DNA of 8,375 bases from Ramlibacter sp. GTDB taxonomy: Bacteria > Pseudomonadota > Gammaproteobacteria > Burkholderiales > Burkholderiaceae_C. The translations under genes and the position numbers were made by a program. Below, piece after piece: positions 1 to 5,984 of this stretch (positions within the stretch are counted from its first letter, which is position 1; each line of letters starts with the position of its first letter). The stretch lies in assembly GCA_025351615.1 (NCBI GenBank), contig JANXVP010000086.1:1-8375 (forward strand), in the 5' to 3' direction. The notes under the pieces are model-generated. The model worked only from the letters and a program-made list of their open reading frames with translations, was not told the DNA's origin and ran no database searches.

Positions 1-506
1 TGTGCCACGGTTTGGCTTGTGGGGTTATCGGCAACTTCCCTCGCGCGCCTGGCGGCTTCTTCGGCCTCCTGCTTTTCTTCCTCATCGAACAGACCCAGGA
101 ATTTGGCGCTGGCCAGCTGACGCAGCATGTTTTTGGGGATCGGGTCCGGCTGCGAATAATCGTCGATGTAGGTGTCGAGCCGGTCCATCACGTTGAAATG
201 CGGATCGCTGAACAGCTTCTTCATGGCTGCGTTCTTCACCTCGGGCGCCACGCCGCGAGCGGCGAATGGGCGGAAGTCGGATTCGGCGGTAAGCGCCTGC
301 GCGTCTTCAAGGGTGAGGGGGGGCGGTTCGGCGGTAACACGCTCCACGTCGACGGGCGGCGCGGTCGACGTCTGGATTGCGGCGTTCGCGGCAAGCACAG
401 CTTCCGGGACAACCGGGTGCTGCGGCAGCTGCTCCGGCGCTGCCGGCTGGCCATCCTTCGCATCCAGCTTGCGCTTTGACCAGCGGCCCAAAAAACCGTC
501 AGCCAT
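1..506 (-). CDS. DUF3306 domain protein, formate dehydrogenase-cluster accessory (partial, 3' end outside window)
   Basis: Translated from the complement, the frame stays open from the ATG at 506 to the left edge (about 168 residues), so the C-terminus is missing. The protein starts MADGFLGRWSKRKLDAKDG, the usual start of DUF3306 proteins. An Ala/Pro-rich linker follows, then a conserved-looking core around residues 75-140 with FRPFAARGV, KNAAMKKLFSDPHFNVMDRLD and YIDDYSQPDPIP, and a Glu/Ala-rich charged tail (EEEKQEAEEAARRAREVAD). No signal peptide or membrane segment is seen, so it is probably cytoplasmic. Its start codon overlaps the 3' end of the DUF3305 gene by 8 nt, which implies translational coupling. 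DUF3305/DUF3306 pairs are known next to TorD-like chaperone, ferredoxin and formate dehydrogenase genes in Burkholderiales. The molecular function is unknown. The family call is by recognition of motifs, not by a search. Confidence 0.85.
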   Translation of the reverse strand, partial: MADGFLGRWSKRKLDAKDGQPAAPEQLPQHPVVPEAVLAANAAIQTSTAPPVDVERVTAEPPPLTLEDAQALTAESDFRPFAARGVAPEVKNAAMKKLFSDPHFNVMDRLDTYIDDYSQPDPIPKNMLRQLASAKFLGLFDEEEKQEAEEAARRAREVADNPTSQTVA

Positions 507-1044
507 TGCCGCCGCCGAATTTCTTTTCTGTGCTCACCGCGGCCGGATTGCCGAAGCGATCCTGCAGCGATTTAAAGCTATCGGGCCGCTTGCGCCTTTT
601 GGGCTCCAGGACATGGTGCTCGTCGATGAAGGCGCGCATCCACTCCACCACGTCGGGGGGCGCCGGAACCTGCTCGACGGTTTCCTGGGCATCGAGCCAG
701 CGGCCGGCGTCGTGGTAGCTGAGGGACACCATGGTCGGACGGGCCAGCGGCTCGTCAGAAAGGGTCGGCTCGTCCTCCATTCGCCACAGCACGAACCAGC
801 CAGGCGCCGCGGTGGTCGCATTGAGGTAATAGCCTTCGGCGTCGTCCCGGAACAGTTCGACCACAAACCCCGGGTGCAGCCAAAGCTCCTCCTGGTCGTT
901 CTTGCGCATCAGGCGCGGCTGTCCGCCGAATCCCGGTTCCTGCGCAATCACCTCCGAGAGCATCCAGCGCCACGGCTGCCACGGGTTGTCGATGTGCTCG
1001 CGGCGCATGACGACCGCGACGCCGATGGACGGACGTTCAGCCAT
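499..1044 (-). CDS. DUF3305 domain protein, formate dehydrogenase-cluster accessory
   Basis: A 181-residue protein beginning MAERPSIGVAVVMRREHIDNP. The early VAVVM-R and WQPWRW region (about residues 9-29) matches the family pattern. The middle contains LWLHPGFVVELFRDDAEGYYLN and a Trp-rich PGWFVLWRM segment (about 82-91). Near the C-terminus, PPDVVEWMRAFIDEHH is followed by a basic patch (LEPKRRKRPDSFKS). No signal peptide or TM segment is visible, and the length is normal for the family. It is the first gene of a minus-strand unit, with DUF3306 directly after it (8-nt overlap). Known family context is the assembly or function of a molybdenum/tungsten formate dehydrogenase; the biochemical role is not established. 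No strong Shine-Dalgarno or promoter was found upstream. The ATG was chosen because it gives the conserved N-terminus and lies just inside the divergent intergenic region. Confidence 0.85.
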   Translation of the reverse strand: MAERPSIGVAVVMRREHIDNPWQPWRWMLSEVIAQEPGFGGQPRLMRKNDQEELWLHPGFVVELFRDDAEGYYLNATTAAPGWFVLWRMEDEPTLSDEPLARPTMVSLSYHDAGRWLDAQETVEQVPAPPDVVEWMRAFIDEHHVLEPKRRKRPDSFKSLQDRFGNPAAVSTEKKFGGGNG

Positions 1045-1122
1045 TCAACACTTCGCGCGAGAGCGTCGGCGCCCGGTAAAAATCGCAAGGTGGCTCGGTA
1101 TGACAGACATCGGAAAATGCTA

Positions 1123-1156
1123 ACAGGTTGCGGCGGCTCCAAGGGTAAACACCTGT
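1123..1156. repeat. Short inverted repeat ACAGGT...ACCTGT in the divergent intergenic region
   Basis: ACAGGT at 1123-1128 and ACCTGT at 1151-1156 are exact inverted copies separated by 22 nt. They sit between the divergent DUF3305 and YVTN-protein genes. Such an arrangement could be an operator for a dimeric regulator, but six-base arms can arise by chance. No function is claimed. Confidence 0.25.
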
Positions 1157-1218
1157 CAGCCGACGCCGACAAGGCTGAGCTTGCGCGCGTGTCGGCCGGG
1201 GTCTGCCGGCACGGGGTG

Positions 1219-1233
1219 GCAAAAATTTTTTGC
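1219..1233. promoter_or_regulatory. A/T-rich palindrome upstream of the candidate ECF promoter
   Basis: GCAAAAA and TTTTTGC form a perfect 7-bp inverted repeat around a single T. It is a sharp AT island in otherwise GC-rich DNA. It ends 18 nt before the GGAAT element of the candidate promoter, so it could act as an UP-like A/T tract or a protein-binding site. It is unlikely to be a terminator, because the arms have no loop and no gene ends just before it on either strand. Confidence 0.4.
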
Positions 1234-1251
1234 GTCCCGGGTCGTCCCTGT

Positions 1252-1280
1252 GGAATGAAACCGCTTCGCGCCGCCTCTTA
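1252..1280 (+). promoter_or_regulatory. Candidate ECF sigma-factor promoter for the YVTN-to-sorB operon
   Basis: GGAATGA at 1252-1258 resembles the ECF/RpoE-type -35 element (GGAACTT-like). It is followed, after 17 nt, by TCTTA at 1276-1280, which resembles the -10 element (TCTGA-like). Transcription would start near 1287, leaving a leader of about 22 nt before the ATG at 1309. The spacing is what ECF promoters require, and the downstream operon encodes its own ECF sigma factor, which fits autoregulation. This is a match by eye; no transcript data are available. Confidence 0.5.
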
Positions 1281-1308
1281 CCCTTTCAACATCCATTCCA
1301 GGGCTCCC

Positions 1309-2703
1309 ATGAACGAACTGAACAACGACAGGCGCGGCTTCCTGAAACTCGCCGCTGCCCTCCCGGCAACGGCCGCAAGCTCGTGGGCCATGGCGCAGGC
1401 GCCCGCAGCGGCGCCAGCAGTTGCTGCTTCCAGCGACATCGCGCCGCAGGACCGGGTCTTCATCACCAACGAAGACTCCAACACCATCAGCGTCATCAAC
1501 CCGGCGAGCAACACGGTCGATACGACGATCAACCTGACGAGCTTCGACGAGGATGCGCGCCCGCCTTTCCGTTACGTCACCGGCGGGGTCATGCCGGCGC
1601 ATTCCGCGATGATCCACAAGCCGCTTTACCACGGCTGCATCGACGCCCACGGCGCAGTGCCCAATCCGGATGGGACCCTGCTGGCCACATCCGGGCGCGG
1701 CAGCAGCAACATCTACCTGATCGACGCAGTCAATCGCAAGGTGCTCGGCAACCTGCCCAATCCGCAGGCTGGCCCGACCACCAACCCCGAGCGGCTGTCG
1801 AGCGGCATCCTGCTGGGCCGCGAACCGCACGAACCCACCTTCACCCGCAACGGCCTGGAACTGTGGGTCACCATCCGTGGCGAAGACCGGATCGCGATCC
1901 TCGACGTGGAGCTCGCGCGCAAGCAGGTCACGGGCACGCCTTCCAACGCGGTGCGCGGCTACCTGCCCACTCTGAACGGGCCGGCCCAGGTCTGGTTCTC
2001 CAGGGACGGAGCGCTGGCCTTCGTCGTCAGCCAGAAGGTGGCGATGTTGGAGATCTTCAAGGTCAATGCCGACGCACAAGGCTATTCCCGTCCCGAGCGC
2101 CTGCGCCTGGTCGACATCAGCATGCACGACAAGCCGGCCTTCACACCGTTCCAGAAACTGTCGCCCGACGGCAGCCAGATGTGGCTATCGCACAAGCTGG
2201 CCGACGCCGTGTCGATTGTGTCGGTGCGCGATCCGGGCCAGGTGCTGGCGACGATTGCGCTGGGCGAGATGGCCAGGCCCAACCACCTGGAGTTCGTCGA
2301 CAACGCGCGCGGCCAGGTGACCTACATGAGCCTGGCGCGGGTCGACGATGGCGGCCCCAACGGCGCCGCATCGAGCCGGCTCGCCATCATCGACCGCTCC
2401 GTGCCGCCAGCCCAGCAGAAGGTGGTGGGCATGGTCTATACCGGTGGCCGCGAGTCGCACGGCATCTGGACCAACCCGGCCAACAACCTGCTGTACGTTG
2501 CGCACGAACAGGACGAGCTGCCGGGTACCGCCAACGCCGGCCAGACCGTGTGCTCGGCCTTCGATGTGTCCAATCCGCTGCAGCCGAAGATGATCACGCA
2601 GATTCCGCTGGGCGCGCTCAAGCTGCCTTCGGGCGAGCTGCGCAACAAGAAGAGCATCAACCTGGTGTACGTGCGGCCCGGCACCCGGGGCCAGACGGCA
2701 TGA
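1309..2703 (+). CDS. Tat-exported YVTN-family beta-propeller protein
   Basis: A 464-residue protein. The N-terminus [12 protein letters not shown] (R8, R9) is a twin-arginine signal, followed by a hydrophobic stretch and a likely cleavage site after AMA (residue 29), so the folded protein should reach the periplasm. The mature part is a series of propeller-blade strands: [16 protein letters not shown] (50-65), [33 protein letters not shown] (183-200), [17 protein letters not shown] (290-306) and [10 protein letters not shown] (394-403). Histidines recur near blade starts (H98, H103, H108, H114, H174, H273, H295, H326, H384, H399), and C110 lies in [12 protein letters not shown]/lactonase-like propellers have varied roles, so the activity cannot be named. 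It is the first gene behind the candidate ECF promoter and overlaps the DUF305 gene by 4 nt (ATGA). The open frame extends far upstream, but the ATG at 1309 is required for the Tat signal. Confidence 0.85.
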   Translation: MNELNNDRRGFLKLAAALPATAASSWAMAQAPAAAPAVAASSDIAPQDRVFITNEDSNTISVINPASNTVDTTINLTSFDEDARPPFRYVTGGVMPAHSAMIHKPLYHGCIDAHGAVPNPDGTLLATSGRGSSNIYLIDAVNRKVLGNLPNPQAGPTTNPERLSSGILLGREPHEPTFTRNGLELWVTIRGEDRIAILDVELARKQVTGTPSNAVRGYLPTLNGPAQVWFSRDGALAFVVSQKVAMLEIFKVNADAQGYSRPERLRLVDISMHDKPAFTPFQKLSPDGSQMWLSHKLADAVSIVSVRDPGQVLATIALGEMARPNHLEFVDNARGQVTYMSLARVDDGGPNGAASSRLAIIDRSVPPAQQKVVGMVYTGGRESHGIWTNPANNLLYVAHEQDELPGTANAGQTVCSAFDVSNPLQPKMITQIPLGALKLPSGELRNKKSINLVYVRPGTRGQTA

Positions 2704-3071
2704 CGGACCACTCTGCCCAACATGCGGCTGGCGCCAAGGCAGCCGGCGCCGCGCCCCGCAACAAATTCGAAGCCGACATGGACGTCGGCATGGCCCGCAT
2801 GATGCAGGACATGCACAGCCCGGGTTACACCGGCAATGCCGACCGCGACTTCCTGGCAATGATGATCCCGCACCACGAAGGCGCCGTCGACATGGCCCGG
2901 CTGGTCCTGATCCACGGCCGCGATCCGCTGGTGCGGCAGCTCGCCGAGGAAATCATCGCCAGCCAGACCGTGGAGATCGCCGGTATGCGGGCGCGGATGG
3001 CGGTGCTCCAGAAAGGCCCGAACCCCGAACCGGGCGGCTATCCGGCGCTCGGTTCGGTGCGTGGCGGTTGA
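2700..3071 (+). CDS. DUF305 family protein without an evident signal peptide
   Basis: A 123-residue protein with the DUF305 signature. D50-F51 leads into [18 protein letters not shown] (51-68, with H58 and H59), followed by the downstream pattern [19 protein letters not shown] and M-R-A-R-M. The segment before the core is Met-rich (M27, M31, M34, M35, M38, then M54, M55, M65). DUF305 proteins have a four-helix, ferritin-like fold, and some (cyanobacterial CopM) bind copper. Most are exported, but this one starts [16 protein letters not shown] with no hydrophobic leader. The start is fixed by the ATGA overlap with the preceding stop codon, and no better in-frame start offers a leader. It lies 9 nt before the sigma-factor gene. 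It is inferred to be part of the same operon, acting in the cytoplasm or exported together with the propeller protein. The substrate is unknown. Confidence 0.85.
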   Translation: MTDHSAQHAAGAKAAGAAPRNKFEADMDVGMARMMQDMHSPGYTGNADRDFLAMMIPHHEGAVDMARLVLIHGRDPLVRQLAEEIIASQTVEIAGMRARMAVLQKGPNPEPGGYPALGSVRGG

Positions 3072-3080
3072 AGTCAGGCC

Positions 3081-3632
3081 ATGTTCCAGAGCGCCGAATC
3101 ACGCTACAACCAATGGGTGAGTGACCACTATCGCTTCCTGTTGCGCAGCGCGTGGGCCATGACTGGCTCACGAGCGGTGGCCGAGGACGTGGTGCAAGAC
3201 TGCTTCACCAGCGCCTGGAAGCACCGCAGCCAGCTGCGCAAGGCCGAGCTGGCGCGGGCCTGGCTGTTCCAGATCATGCGGCGCAGTGCGCTGCGCCACA
3301 TGGCGCCGCCGCCGCTCTCGCTGGACGAGAACGAAGAGGCCTTCAACGTCGCTGCGCCTGCGTCGGGCGCCGACGACCGGCTAGACGTCGTCAAAGCCCT
3401 GACCCGCATCGCGCCCATTCACCGCGAGGTGTTAGTGCTGTTTTATTTCGACGACATGCCGACAGCCCGCATGGCCGAGGCGCTGGAGGTGGCGCCCGGC
3501 ACCGTGCTGTCACGGCTGTCACGTGCGCGCGAGGCGCTGAAGGCGGCCATGGCGCCGCCAGCCTTGCCAGCAGCAGCGTCGCCGCGGGAGCCGGCGTCCG
3601 GGGGCAAGGTCACCGCACTGCGCAAGAGCTGA
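3081..3632 (+). CDS. ECF-family RNA polymerase sigma-70 factor
   Basis: A 183-residue protein with the two ECF domains. Region 2 covers about residues 9-75: YRFLLRSAWAMTGSRAVAEDVVQDCFTSAW shows the core-binding/-10 recognition helix (AEDVVQDCF at 34-42), followed by ARAWLFQIMRRSALRH. Region 4 covers about 105-158: IAPIHREVLVLFYFDDM, then the helix-turn-helix TARMAEALEVAPGTVLSRLSRAREALK that contacts the -35 element. The two are joined by an acidic linker. An Ala/Pro-rich tail of about 24 residues extends past region 4. One nucleotide separates its stop from the putative anti-sigma gene, the standard arrangement for such pairs. It probably directs transcription from the GGAATGA-N17-TCTTA site upstream of the operon. 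The ECF group was not determined. Only a weak AGG is seen before the start codon, so translation may be coupled to DUF305. Confidence 0.93.
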   Translation: MFQSAESRYNQWVSDHYRFLLRSAWAMTGSRAVAEDVVQDCFTSAWKHRSQLRKAELARAWLFQIMRRSALRHMAPPPLSLDENEEAFNVAAPASGADDRLDVVKALTRIAPIHREVLVLFYFDDMPTARMAEALEVAPGTVLSRLSRAREALKAAMAPPALPAAASPREPASGGKVTALRKS

Positions 3633-3633
3633 C

Positions 3634-4218
3634 ATGGAAAACAACGAATTTGCTATGAGCCCTGACGAGACCGAGTTCGACTTGCGCTCGCGCGCCGAAC
3701 TGGCGCTGGCCTGCGACCCCGGCCAGCCGCCCGCCAGCCTGTTTCGCCGCACGCCCGTGCTGCGGCGCATGAGCGTCCAGCGCGTTCTCGCGGCGGTGCT
3801 GCTGCTTGGAAGCGGGGGCGGCGGCGTGCTCGCCATGCGTCCGCCAGAACTTGTGCGCGGTGCAATCGATCACGAATCGCACGAGCGAATGCTGCGCGGC
3901 AGTTTCGTGGACACCAGTGCGCTGTTGCGCCATCTGGGCCTGGCGTCGCGCCAAACCGTTCCCGGCTCGGTGCAACTGATGCGCCGATGCGATCTCGGCG
4001 GCCAGTGGGTCTACCATCTCACCACCTATTTCGACAAGGCCGGCATGGTCACCGTGTTCGCCTTCGACCGGCCGGTCACGCTGTCCGAGGGCAGTGGCTG
4101 GTGGGGCAGTGCGTACTGGCAGGTGGTCACCTCCCATGACGGCCATCCGCTGGTGCTGGTGGCCGACACGAAAGCCGCCCTGACAGCGGCCCGGGCGCAG
4201 TTCGACCGGTCTGCCTGA
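3634..4218 (+). CDS. Putative anti-sigma factor, single-pass membrane protein (DUF3379-like)
   Basis: A 194-residue protein that starts one nucleotide after the sigma-factor stop. Residues 1-47 are a short cytoplasmic part with acidic residues (SPDETEFD), and RSRAELALACDP resembles the start of membrane anti-sigma proteins. Residues 48-67 are one hydrophobic, Gly-rich TM helix preceded by Arg residues (RR at 44-45, R50), giving N-in topology. Residues 70-194 form a periplasmic domain with ALLRHLGL, a cysteine at 119 (RRCDLGGQWVYHL) and GMVTVFAFDRPV. This C-terminal pattern (Cys, HL, G-x-VTVF) recalls DUF3379 proteins. There is no HxxxCxxC zinc motif. The role is inferred: it would hold the ECF sigma factor at the membrane until a periplasmic signal arrives. 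A second possible start is M8 (position 3655). The family match is moderate; the position is the strongest argument. Confidence 0.75.
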   Translation: MENNEFAMSPDETEFDLRSRAELALACDPGQPPASLFRRTPVLRRMSVQRVLAAVLLLGSGGGGVLAMRPPELVRGAIDHESHERMLRGSFVDTSALLRHLGLASRQTVPGSVQLMRRCDLGGQWVYHLTTYFDKAGMVTVFAFDRPVTLSEGSGWWGSAYWQVVTSHDGHPLVLVADTKAALTAARAQFDRSA

Positions 4219-4245
4219 GCCCCCACCCGTTTGCTGGACAACATC

Positions 4246-4251
4246 CAAGGA
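4246..4251 (+). promoter_or_regulatory. Strong Shine-Dalgarno site of the sulfite oxidase gene
   Basis: A near-consensus AAGGAG-type site (CAAGGAGATC) lies about 6 nt before the ATG at 4258. It decides the start: an in-frame TTG at 4231 lies upstream of this site and would put non-signal residues before the Tat leader. It is the best ribosome binding site in the operon, suggesting that the enzyme is made in larger amounts than the regulators before it. Confidence 0.8.
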
Positions 4252-4257
4252 GATCCC

Positions 4258-5481
4258 ATGGCCGACATCGACACCCACCAACGGCTTCGCCGCAGGCTGC
4301 TCGCGGGCGGCGCGGGCGCTCTCGCAGCAGGCATGGCAGGCCGCAGCTTCGCGCAGGCCGCCACGGTCGAATTGCCGTTCGCCAACGGCAGGCGCGAACT
4401 GGTGGCCTTTCCGGAAAAGCGGCCCCTGATCGTGCTGACGACGCGCCCGCCGCAACTGGAAACGCCGTTCGAGGTGTTCAACCAGGGCATCGTCACGCCC
4501 AACGACGCGTTCTTCGTGCGGTACCACAACTCGGGCGTGCCGCGCTCGGTCGATGGCGACAAGCACGTGATCAAGATCGGCGGCAATGCCGCGGGCAAGC
4601 CCTACGAGCTGACGATGGCGCAGTTGCGCACGCAGTTCAAGCCAGTCGAAATCCTGGCGGTCAACCAGTGTTCGGGCAACGGCCGCGCGTTGTTCAATCC
4701 GCGCGTGACGGGCGGCCAGCTCGGCAACGGAGCAATGGGCAATGCCCGCTGGGTTGGCGTGCCGCTCAAGGACGTGCTGGCGGCAGCTGAAGTCAGGAGC
4801 AGCGCCCGGCAAGTGACGTTCGACGGGCTCGACGTCGCCGTTTTCGGAGGCGGCGATTTCGTCAAGGCGCTGGACGTGAACCATGCAATGGACGGAGAGG
4901 TCATGCTGGCCTGGCAGATGAACGGAGCCGACCTGCCGATGCTCAATGGCTATCCGGTCCGGCTGGTGGTGCCCGGTTACTACGGCACCTACTGGATCAA
5001 GCACCTGTCGGAGATCGCGGTGGTGGACCGGGAATTCGACGGCTTCTGGATGAAGCCCGCCTACCGCGTTCCCGACAACGCCTGCGCCTGCGTTGAACCC
5101 GGGACGGCGCCGACGTCCACCCGCCCGATCGGCCGCTTCAACGTCCGCTCGTTCATCACCTCGCTGGCCGATGGCGCCCGGGTGCGGGCCGGGGACCAGG
5201 TGGTGGTGCGAGGCATCGCTTTCGATGGCGGCCAGGGCGTGCGGGAAGTCGCCTTTTCCTCCGACGGCGGCCAGAGCTGGCGCGGCGCCCGGCTGGGTGC
5301 CGACATGGGTCGCTATTCGTTCCGCGAATTCAGCTTCGGGTTGACGCCGGCCAAGGGCGGGCACGACCTGCGGGTGCGGGCCTGGAACCGGTCCGGCGAC
5401 AGCCAGCCGGTGGAGGCGCTCTGGCAGCCCGCCGGCTACATGCGCAACGTGGTCGAGTCGGTCAAGGTCGTGGCGGTGTGA
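4258..5481 (+). CDS. sorA: Tat-exported sulfite oxidase-family molybdoenzyme (SorA-like sulfite dehydrogenase)
   Basis: A 407-residue protein, the length of SorA-type enzymes. The N-terminus has RLRRRLLAGG (R11-R13), a hydrophobic segment and FAQA near 31-34, a Tat leader fitting export of a cofactor-loaded protein. The molybdopterin domain (about 50-265) shows FFVRYHNSGVP (R88, H90), NQCSGNGRALF with the Mo-ligating Cys138, GQLGNGAMGNARW (154-165), KALDVNHAMDGEVML and GYYGTYWIKHL (240-250). An Ig-like dimerisation domain follows (about 290-407; SSDGGQSW, LRVRAWNRSGD). No heme b domain is present, so electrons must pass to a separate carrier, which suits the cytochrome gene that follows. The known reaction is sulfite + H2O to sulfate + 2 electrons. 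Sulfite as the substrate here is inferred; related family members act on other compounds. It starts 39 nt after the putative anti-sigma gene. Confidence 0.88.
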   Translation: MADIDTHQRLRRRLLAGGAGALAAGMAGRSFAQAATVELPFANGRRELVAFPEKRPLIVLTTRPPQLETPFEVFNQGIVTPNDAFFVRYHNSGVPRSVDGDKHVIKIGGNAAGKPYELTMAQLRTQFKPVEILAVNQCSGNGRALFNPRVTGGQLGNGAMGNARWVGVPLKDVLAAAEVRSSARQVTFDGLDVAVFGGGDFVKALDVNHAMDGEVMLAWQMNGADLPMLNGYPVRLVVPGYYGTYWIKHLSEIAVVDREFDGFWMKPAYRVPDNACACVEPGTAPTSTRPIGRFNVRSFITSLADGARVRAGDQVVVRGIAFDGGQGVREVAFSSDGGQSWRGARLGADMGRYSFREFSFGLTPAKGGHDLRVRAWNRSGDSQPVEALWQPAGYMRNVVESVKVVAV

Positions 5482-5486
5482 GGACT

Positions 5487-5834
5487 ATGCAGATGACATC
5501 CACTCCCCATCTCGCCGCCGCCGTTGTTGCCGTGGCGCTTACCTTCGCCAGCTCTGCGCAGGCCGTTCCCAAGACCATCGAACTGCCGCCCGACCCGGTC
5601 CAGCTTACGCCGAGCGCCCTGCCCGGCTACGCCCGGGCGCAGGCAAACTGCGTTGCTTGCCATTCCGCCGAGTACATGCTGTACCAGCCGGCGACAGCGC
5701 CCAGGACCTACTGGGACGCCATGGTCAAGCGCATGAAAGCCGTGTTCAACGCTCCCATCCCGGACGCCGATATCCCGGTCATCGTCGACTACCTCGCGAG
5801 GACCTACGGCGCAGAGCAGGATCAAAAACCCTGA
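5487..5834 (+). CDS. sorB: Small exported mono-heme cytochrome c (SorB-like sulfite dehydrogenase subunit)
   Basis: A 115-residue protein from the ATG at 5487. A Sec signal peptide covers residues 1-26 (hydrophobic LAAAVVAVALTFA, then SSAQA before VPK). The mature part of about 90 residues has one heme c motif, CVACH (C55, C58, H59), followed by SAEYMLYQP. The distal Met ligand is probably in WDAMVKRMKAVFNAPI (M79 or M83), and the C-terminus VIVDYLARTYG is the closing helix typical of small class I cytochromes. It starts 5 nt after the sorA stop, so the two are co-translated. In SorAB enzymes the small cytochrome takes electrons from the Mo subunit. The start is uncertain: GAGG at 5480-5483 lies 3 nt from the ATG at 5487 but 9 nt from the one at 5493, so translation from 5493 is quite possible (two residues shorter). 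Confidence 0.87.
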   Translation: MQMTSTPHLAAAVVAVALTFASSAQAVPKTIELPPDPVQLTPSALPGYARAQANCVACHSAEYMLYQPATAPRTYWDAMVKRMKAVFNAPIPDADIPVIVDYLARTYGAEQDQKP

Positions 5835-5984
5835 AAAGTAACCAGCCAGGCCGCCATCGCCGCCAGGCGACCTCAAGATTCGAGACCAACTCGAGCTGGC
5901 GCGCAATGACTACTCAGCCGTTTTTCCGCTCTGCGCTTCGGCGGTCGGCAAGTTCGTCGGGAAATTCTGAAGCCCCGCTGGCCG
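5835..5984. other. Convergent intergenic spacer between sorB and apbC
   Basis: This 150-nt spacer separates two genes that point at each other. The only hairpin noted is TCGCC/GGCGA (5857-5870, 4-nt loop), which is not followed by a T tract. A CGTTTTTCC stretch near 5920 has no convincing stem before it. No gene, repeat or clear intrinsic terminator could be supported, so termination here may be Rho-dependent. Confidence 0.5.

Noticed and set aside
172..1308. Open plus-strand frame continuous with the YVTN gene, giving an apparent 843-residue protein
   Set aside because: The first part is antisense to the well-supported DUF3305/DUF3306 genes and shows no family features. The real start at 1309 gives a clean Tat signal.
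1156..2127. Minus-strand open frame of 323 codons opposite the YVTN gene
   Set aside because: It is antisense to a well-supported coding region, has a biased composition and no motif.
4219..4257. Separate promoter for sorA in the 39-nt gap after the putative anti-sigma gene
   Set aside because: No -35/-10 pair or GGAAT-type element is visible; the gap holds only a strong ribosome binding site.
4231..4257. TTG at 4231 as an alternative sorA start
   Set aside because: It lies upstream of the consensus Shine-Dalgarno, which serves the ATG at 4258, and the added residues would precede the Tat leader.
3610..5364. Long minus-strand open frame (584 codons) opposite the anti-sigma and sorA genes
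   Set aside because: It lies antisense to genes with clear motifs and shows His/Arg/Gln-rich low-complexity composition typical of shadow frames in GC-rich DNA, with no recognisable domain.
5857..5870. TCGCC/GGCGA hairpin after sorB as an intrinsic terminator
   Set aside because: The stem is only 5 bp and no T tract follows on either strand.
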